From a virus, in IMG/VR virus record IMGVR_UViG_3300013306_000039, positions 1 to 34,051 of that record: a stretch of 34,051 bases of DNA; one strand, given 5' to 3'. Every line of letters starts with the position of its first letter. Position 1 is the stretch's first letter. The notes under the pieces were generated by a model, which was given only the letters and a program-made list of their open reading frames with translations, had not been told where the DNA came from and did no database searches. The translations under genes and the position numbers were made by a program. Positions 30,450 through 34,051 of this stretch are shown here, piece by piece.

Positions 30450-30583
30450 GGCACCGTCCGTCTATTGGCGAGCATCAACTCGATGAACGTTTTGAGCGGA
30501 ACGTAGCCGATGGCAAAGCCAGCACCGGCTGCCACAGACATGAAGAAAATGGTTGACCCGGTTATGGTTATAGTCGCGTCCAT
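30446..30583 (-). CDS. 45-residue single-span membrane peptide
   Basis: Starts at ATG 30583: MDATITITGSTIFFMSVAAG, then AGFAIGYVPLKTFIELMLAN and RRTVP. One hydrophobic span at about 10-28. It is coupled to the next gene, which also has an N-terminal anchor. The 89-nt gap between this gene and the NusG-like gene holds nothing I recognise. Confidence 0.55.
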   Translation of the reverse strand: MDATITITGSTIFFMSVAAGAGFAIGYVPLKTFIELMLANRRTVP

Positions 30584-30672
30584 AGCGGCAGCACTCGACG
30601 GGCAGTCGCGTTCAGGTCGAACCCCCACTCCAACACCCGTTCCGCGGCAACGCTGCCCTGGTTGCGTCGGGT

Positions 30673-31263
30673 CTATGGTGCTGTTGGCGTATGTACTTCG
30701 ACGTGCCGCTTGTCTTTTCGCGAATGTCTGCGTCTCTTACGTTTCTTGGTCGGCGGAGGTGGCGAGCTTACGACTGAAACGTCCCTGCTGTCCACGTCCA
30801 CAGGTACATACCGCCCCAGCCATTCAAATTCGAGCCGCAATCGGCCATCCTCGGCAACTCCCTGGTAGACTGCTTGGTGACCGGACGCTGGCCCGTAGCC
30901 ACCTACAATGACGCGATCACCGCGTTGAAAAGGTTCGGGGATTTCTTCGGGAGGGAGAACGTCAGTGCCGCCACATCGCTCGATCAGCCGATCTACGACC
31001 GGCTGGTGCAAAACGCCGATCCGTTCGCCGAACATGACAAGGCCCAGCACCTTAGTGGCGTCACGCAATACGTCCCAGCACAACTCAGTGTGCACGAAGA
31101 TGTAGCGGGGGAACGCTGGCAGGATGCGCTCGACCACGCGCCCACGATAAACCGCAGAGGCGCGGCGCTTGAAGCAAATATGATCGTAAGACAGACGCCG
31201 CAGGTCTTCGGAGACTAGGTGCTCCGAATTCGGATGCGTCACGGCCAGCGTCCAGTCGACCAA
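30673..31263 (-). CDS. NusG/RfaH-like transcription antitermination protein
   Basis: A 196-residue protein from TTG 31263, chosen for AAGGGG with a 7-nt spacer. The NGN domain (1-100) shows WTLAVTHPNSEHLVSEDLRR, then RILPAFPRYIFV (47-58), the LFPxYxFV landmark, and TKVLGLVMFGE. A KOW segment follows (FQRGDRVIVGGYGP, 112-125, then FEWLGRYVPVDV). The tail is strongly basic (TKKRKRRRHSRKDKR). It would bind host RNA polymerase and the elongation complex. Its place just after a strong terminator and before the long late operon suggests it helps polymerase read through the structural genes. Family call good, role inferred. Confidence 0.85.
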   Translation of the reverse strand: MVDWTLAVTHPNSEHLVSEDLRRLSYDHICFKRRASAVYRGRVVERILPAFPRYIFVHTELCWDVLRDATKVLGLVMFGERIGVLHQPVVDRLIERCGGTDVLPPEEIPEPFQRGDRVIVGGYGPASGHQAVYQGVAEDGRLRLEFEWLGRYVPVDVDSRDVSVVSSPPPPTKKRKRRRHSRKDKRHVEVHTPTAP

Positions 31264-31317
31264 TCGGTGGCCCCTTCGATAGGATCGAATCAGGAAGGCT
31301 TGACCGTGGCTTACACC

Positions 31318-31333
31318 ACGTTCGGTCGAACGT
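31318..31333. promoter_or_regulatory. 16-bp palindrome upstream of the NusG-like gene, operator candidate
   Basis: The sequence ACGTTCGGTCGAACGT has 7-bp perfect arms around two bases. It lies between the terminator and the NusG-like start, where a promoter for the following operon would be. A weak -35/-10 pair (TTGGAC, 16 nt, TGTAAG) on the minus strand overlaps it. It may be an operator; not proven. Confidence 0.4.
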
Positions 31334-31347
31334 CCAACATTATGGAC

Positions 31348-31378
31348 AAAAAAAGGCCGCCTCGAAGAGAGGGCGGCC
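31348..31378 (-). terminator. Intrinsic terminator of the right-hand operon
   Basis: On the minus strand GGCCGCC, a 10-nt loop, GGCGGCC is followed by seven Ts. The stem is 7 bp, all GC, and perfect. It lies 37 nt after the last stop (31415) of the right-hand gene group, and before the NusG-like gene. Confidence 0.9.
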
Positions 31379-31414
31379 AAACAAAAGGAGGAGTTAAAGG
31401 ACCTATAGCGCAGA

Positions 31415-31588
31415 CTAAAGCCCAGCCGGCGGCGATTCGTCAAGCGGCTTCTTGGCGTCCAGCAGTTGTAGCAGCGCGGTCGCCACCTCGCGCGATAGCA
31501 CAATCGCCCCCAATGGATTCCCGCTGGCAGGAAGCCGGTACTCGATCAGCTCGCGCAGCTTGGCCACGGCCTCGGCTGGCGTCGTCAT
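31415..31588 (-). CDS. 57-residue protein, unknown
   Basis: Starts at ATG 31588 (ATGA): MTTPAEAVAKLRELIEYRLP, then PLGAIVLSREVATALLQLLD and ends in SPPAGL. Helical. Last gene before the terminator. No family recognised. Confidence 0.65.
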   Translation of the reverse strand: MTTPAEAVAKLRELIEYRLPASGNPLGAIVLSREVATALLQLLDAKKPLDESPPAGL

Positions 31589-31761
31589 GCCACCTCCTCG
31601 TCGTTCGGCCACGCGTCCACGATGGTGACCCGGCGCTCGCGCCCGAACTTGAGCACCAGCTGATCGACGTGCTGCTTCAGCTCCCACAGCGTCAGCGGTC
31701 CCTTGATCATTTCCGCCAGGGCCGCGTCGAGCGGGCTGACGTCCACTTCCTTCTTGTTCAT
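31585..31761 (-). CDS. 58-residue protein, unknown
   Basis: Starts at ATG 31761 (ATGA): MNKKEVDVSPLDAALAEMIK, then TLWELKQHVDQLVLKFGRER. A helical small protein coupled at both ends. No family recognised. Confidence 0.65.
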   Translation of the reverse strand: MNKKEVDVSPLDAALAEMIKGPLTLWELKQHVDQLVLKFGRERRVTIVDAWPNDEEVA

Positions 31762-32150
31762 TTCGGCCCCACGAGGTGAGTTGGAGGTGTCGGCATCCTG
31801 TCCTTGTGCCGCGTTGGACGCCACAGGTGCAGCGTAAACGGGTGACAGTTCACGTAGTCGATCTTGCGCGGGTGAAATTGAACCACCAGTTCGTCCTCCT
31901 TCCAGAACAGCGCCTTGACCACGCACATCTCCATCCAGATCGGACAACGATCGGGCGTCGACACCGAGACGTGCTCCCACCACGCGGAGGTGCGGTCGGC
32001 CCTATTGGCGATGATCCGCAGCTCGGTCCGAGCTGCGTCTAACATGACCTCCAGCTCGAACGCGCCGAAGGGATCGCCGGGATTGCTGGCCCAGTCGCTG
32101 TCCGCCAGGATGCGGCAGCGCTCGATCTCCTCTGGCCAGGGATCACGCAC
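31758..32150 (-). CDS. DUF7694-like small protein
   Basis: Starts at GTG 32150, overlapping the previous stop by 8 nt (VRDPWPEEIERCRILADSDW). The C-terminal part CPIWMEMCVVKALFWKEDEL, then VVQFHPRKIDYVNCHPFTLH and LWRP, is a pattern I know from small phage and plasmid proteins annotated DUF7694. The VQxHPxxxxYVNxHPxxLHLWRP core is well kept. Function is unknown for the family. About 130 residues. Confidence 0.7.
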   Translation of the reverse strand: MRDPWPEEIERCRILADSDWASNPGDPFGAFELEVMLDAARTELRIIANRADRTSAWWEHVSVSTPDRCPIWMEMCVVKALFWKEDELVVQFHPRKIDYVNCHPFTLHLWRPTRHKDRMPTPPTHLVGPK

Positions 32151-32415
32151 GCCAGCCTCCCGGCCCGAACATCTCGCGCTCGTTCTCGGGCACGAGGTGG
32201 TCAATCAGCGCGATGAACATCGCGCGGAACTCAGGACGTGCTGACGGCTCGAGCCCGGCGAGGTAGGTCGCCGTCATGTCGGCCAGCACAGCAGATTGAA
32301 TTTCAGGTTCCTTGCCCTTCAGGATTGGATGCAGGTGCTGCCTAATCGCCTTGCGCAACCTCCGCGCCGTCCACTCCAGCTCGCGCATGCTCGCTGCCAT
32401 CTCCGGGTCCGACAT
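32143..32415 (-). CDS. 90-residue helical protein, unknown
   Basis: Starts at ATG 32415: MSDPEMAASMRELEWTARRL, then QSAVLADMTATYLAGLEPSA and AMFIALIDHLVPENEREMFG. Helical. The start lies inside the end of the methyltransferase-like gene (74-nt overlap). No family recognised. Confidence 0.65.
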   Translation of the reverse strand: MSDPEMAASMRELEWTARRLRKAIRQHLHPILKGKEPEIQSAVLADMTATYLAGLEPSARPEFRAMFIALIDHLVPENEREMFGPGGWRA

Positions 32416-33181
32416 CCTTGTCCCTCCACAGCTCGGTCTTGGCGATCTTGTGCTCGCGCTTCTTGATCCAGCTCGCGGCGCGGTCGTTGAGCATCGGCCA
32501 CGCGGGAAGATCGATGTCCGCCATCTGCTGGAACGCCTCGTCGCGGTACGCCCACGTCGATTCCTCGGCGCAGGCGTCCTCCTCGATGATGATCGCGCGC
32601 TGGCCAATCCGCATGGCGCGCAGGGCCTGCCTAAACCACGTCTCCTGCAGCGACGGCCAGGAGCAGAACACGGTGCGGTCGCGGAAACGGCGCACAGCTC
32701 GCTTGGCCGGCATCCTTTGTTGCGCCGGGTCGTACACGCCGAGCTTGATCCATGAGTGGCCGATGCCGCTGTCGGTGCCAATCACGTCGATGTTGCGGTG
32801 GCGCATCAGCGCGGTCAGGTAGCCAGAGCCTGCTCCGACCTCGACGATAGGCTGGTGCGCCTCCAGCGCGTCCAGCAGCTCTTTGCATGGGATGCTGAAC
32901 CCGAACTCCTTGATCGCCTTGGTGCGCGTGTCGTACATGATCCGGGTGCGCTCGACGCGCTCGTTGACGTCGAAGTTCTTCCCCTCAAGGATCGGATCGG
33001 TGCCGAGCGCCCATGCTCGCCGGTACATCAGGAAGTCGGCGCCCCACCGCTCGATGATCTGGTCGTGCGACCACACCGGCTGGCCGGTCGCCCAGCCGCG
33101 CATGGTCTCGATGATCTGGTGGTCCGCCTCGATGGTTAGCGGTCCCGCGATGCCCTGCACCACCATGTTGAAGTCGCTCAT
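32342..33181 (-). CDS. SAM-dependent methyltransferase-like protein
   Basis: A 279-residue protein from ATG 33181, chosen because it overlaps the previous stop (ATGA). Motif I is VEVGAGSGYLTALM (113-126), followed by an acidic residue (Asp137 in GTDSG) for the ribose. Later parts (CSWPSLQETWFRQALRAM, RAIIIEED) fit the Rossmann order. The target is unknown; no DPPY-type motif for DNA adenine methylation is seen, so small-molecule, protein or other methylation is possible. The last 20 residues overlap the next gene. Confidence 0.75.
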   Translation of the reverse strand: MSDFNMVVQGIAGPLTIEADHQIIETMRGWATGQPVWSHDQIIERWGADFLMYRRAWALGTDPILEGKNFDVNERVERTRIMYDTRTKAIKEFGFSIPCKELLDALEAHQPIVEVGAGSGYLTALMRHRNIDVIGTDSGIGHSWIKLGVYDPAQQRMPAKRAVRRFRDRTVFCSWPSLQETWFRQALRAMRIGQRAIIIEEDACAEESTWAYRDEAFQQMADIDLPAWPMLNDRAASWIKKREHKIAKTELWRDKDVGPGDGSEHARAGVDGAEVAQGD

Positions 33182-33549
33182 GGCTCGATCCTTTCCACGT
33201 CCTCGCGCGAGCCGAATTTGGCCAGGATGATGACCCGGTCCGCCCGCCGGGCGATCTCCCGCGCCAGAGGGCCCAGCTGGGCCAGCTGGGCGGGGTCTGC
33301 AGCGATTAAGGGTACGAAGGGGTATGGACCTAGCGGCCCGGCGCAAACCCCCTCACCGGCCTCGTCAAGGCTCAGGAAGGCCCATATATGGTCGATCCGC
33401 CGCAGGTGGTTGCCGGGATCGTGCAGCCGCTGCTCGGCATAGCCGGGCACCGCTTGCCCCAGCCGCAGTTCGGCGTTCTCGGCATGCAGCCGCGCGATCT
33501 CCTTCTCGGCGCGGTCAAGCGCCGCCTTGATCTCGTTCCAACCAGTCAT
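33178..33549 (-). CDS. Small coiled-coil protein, unknown
   Basis: A 123-residue protein: MTGWNEIKAALDRAEKEIAR, then LHAENAELRLGQAVPGY, a short coiled coil. The rest (HIWAFLSLDEAGEGVCAGPL, LAREIARRADRVIILAKFGS) is an alpha/beta segment. Coupled at both ends by ATGA. No family known. Confidence 0.65.
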   Translation of the reverse strand: MTGWNEIKAALDRAEKEIARLHAENAELRLGQAVPGYAEQRLHDPGNHLRRIDHIWAFLSLDEAGEGVCAGPLGPYPFVPLIAADPAQLAQLGPLAREIARRADRVIILAKFGSREDVERIEP

Positions 33550-34051
33550 CCCATCCTCCCGAGCGCGGCAAGCTTGGCTACGATCTCCTCAGTCGTGTGT
33601 TCCGGTGCTTCGGTGCCGTGCATGACGACGTGCCATTGATGGTCAGACACCATCGGCGGAGCGAAGATCGTGAACGCTTCATGCGCTCCGGTTCGCACAA
33701 GGGCGACATAGCCTTCGCGCGCACGCCGCTCGAGGTAAGCGCGAAGCGCTGGGTCTTCGTGGGCGTCCGGGTAGGCCGAATCGAGCCACACTTGAATGAC
33801 CGGGATGTCGTTCTTTACGCCCTCGCTTTCGATCTGGATGAAGTCCGGGACAAGATCGATGACGTAGTGCGAGCGGTCAGGCCTGCGCAGGTCGGCCGTG
33901 TCGTCATTCGACAGCCAGCGACACGTCCAGATCGCACAGTCGATCGGCCGCTTGGCGTAGATCGCGCAGCCGGTGTGGCGCTGGTGCTGACAGCGCTCGC
34001 CAGCTCCCTTGCGCAGTGCTTTGACCGGCACCAAGCGGCAGCACAGCGAAC
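33546..34051 (-). CDS. YkgJ-like cysteine-cluster protein, N-terminus beyond the right edge
   Basis: The frame is open to the window edge. It has CC before RLVPVKALRKGAGERCQHQR, then GCAIYAKRPIDCAIWTCRW, the cysteine pattern of YkgJ-type proteins (CC, WxC-like ERC, GCxIY, RPxxC, C), which bind a metal cluster or zinc. The C-terminal 90 residues (VIQVWLDSAYPDAHEDPALR onward) are soluble alpha/beta. A TTG within could be read as a start but would lose the CC pair, so the real start lies outside. Function of this family is uncertain. Confidence 0.8.
   Translation of the reverse strand, partial: SLCCRLVPVKALRKGAGERCQHQRHTGCAIYAKRPIDCAIWTCRWLSNDDTADLRRPDRSHYVIDLVPDFIQIESEGVKNDIPVIQVWLDSAYPDAHEDPALRAYLERRAREGYVALVRTGAHEAFTIFAPPMVSDHQWHVVMHGTEAPEHTTEEIVAKLAALGRMG

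Noticed and set aside
31381-31396. AAAGGAGGAG on the plus strand after the terminator, like a ribosome binding site
   Set aside because: No start codon follows at a usable distance and the plus-strand frame there has no protein-like composition.
22602-32415. Three gene overlaps of exactly 74 nt (22602-22675, 25942-26015, 32342-32415)
   Set aside because: Two of the three depend on my choice of start codon and the sequences are unrelated, so the equal lengths look like chance.
1-34051. Long open frames on the plus strand opposite the minus-strand genes
   Set aside because: They are Arg/Pro/Ala-rich shadows of GC-rich genes; only the endonuclease genes at 4014 and 15967 have motifs.
1-34051. 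CRISPR arrays, insertion sequences or attachment sites
   Set aside because: No spaced direct repeats, transposase or integrase genes were seen.

Overview
This window is a stretch of a tailed, double-stranded DNA bacteriophage (or prophage) genome, almost wholly virion genes. Evidence: a large terminase with both ATPase motifs, a DUF1073-type portal, an SPP1 gp7/Mu gpF-like head morphogenesis protein, a DUF2213 prohead protease, a cement protein, a DUF2184 major capsid protein, a DUF4054 connector, and P2-type baseplate proteins gpV, gpW, gpJ and gpI followed by a tail fibre. The DNA is GC-rich by eye. An RHH_4-type ribbon-helix-helix protein and the style of the structural genes suggest an alphaproteobacterial host; that is inference.

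Nearly every gene lies on the minus strand, so the operon reads from high to low coordinates. Right part (34051 to 31415): small accessory genes (a YkgJ-like cysteine-cluster protein, a SAM-methyltransferase-like protein, a DUF7694-like protein and short unknowns) ending at a strong intrinsic terminator at 31348-31378. After it comes a phage NusG/RfaH-like protein (30673-31263), then about a dozen small unknown and membrane proteins (28149-30583). From 28136 down come packaging and head genes: candidate small terminase, large terminase, a cluster of small membrane or secreted proteins (24591-26015), RHH protein, portal, a large multidomain head protein with a kinase-like and an ADP-ribosyltransferase-like domain, protease/scaffold, cement and capsid. 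From 13486 to 10406 are connector or completion genes. From 9765 to 1 are the baseplate and fibre. No sheath, tube or tape-measure gene and no endolysin is recognisable here.

Four homing-type endonuclease genes sit among the structural genes: an endonuclease VII-like HNH (+, 4014-4637), a GIY-YIG (-, 12063-12512) and two paralogous HNH genes (-, 13479-13973; +, 15967-16521) that flank the cement/capsid pair. The two minus-strand endonucleases, though of unrelated families, share a 75-nt structured leader with compensatory base changes. The two plus-strand ones interlock their stop codons with those of the neighbouring minus-strand gene.

Genes are tightly packed. About twenty junctions are 4-nt start/stop overlaps (ATGA, GTGA, TTGA, possibly CTGA), implying translational coupling. 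No gene-free stretch exceeds 300 nt: the largest are 31264-31414 (terminator plus palindrome), 13974-14084 (endonuclease leader) and 30584-30672 (nothing recognised). Points most worth checking are an in-frame amber codon near the start of gpJ, the kinase/ART head protein, the shared endonuclease leader, and baseplate genes without tube or sheath genes.
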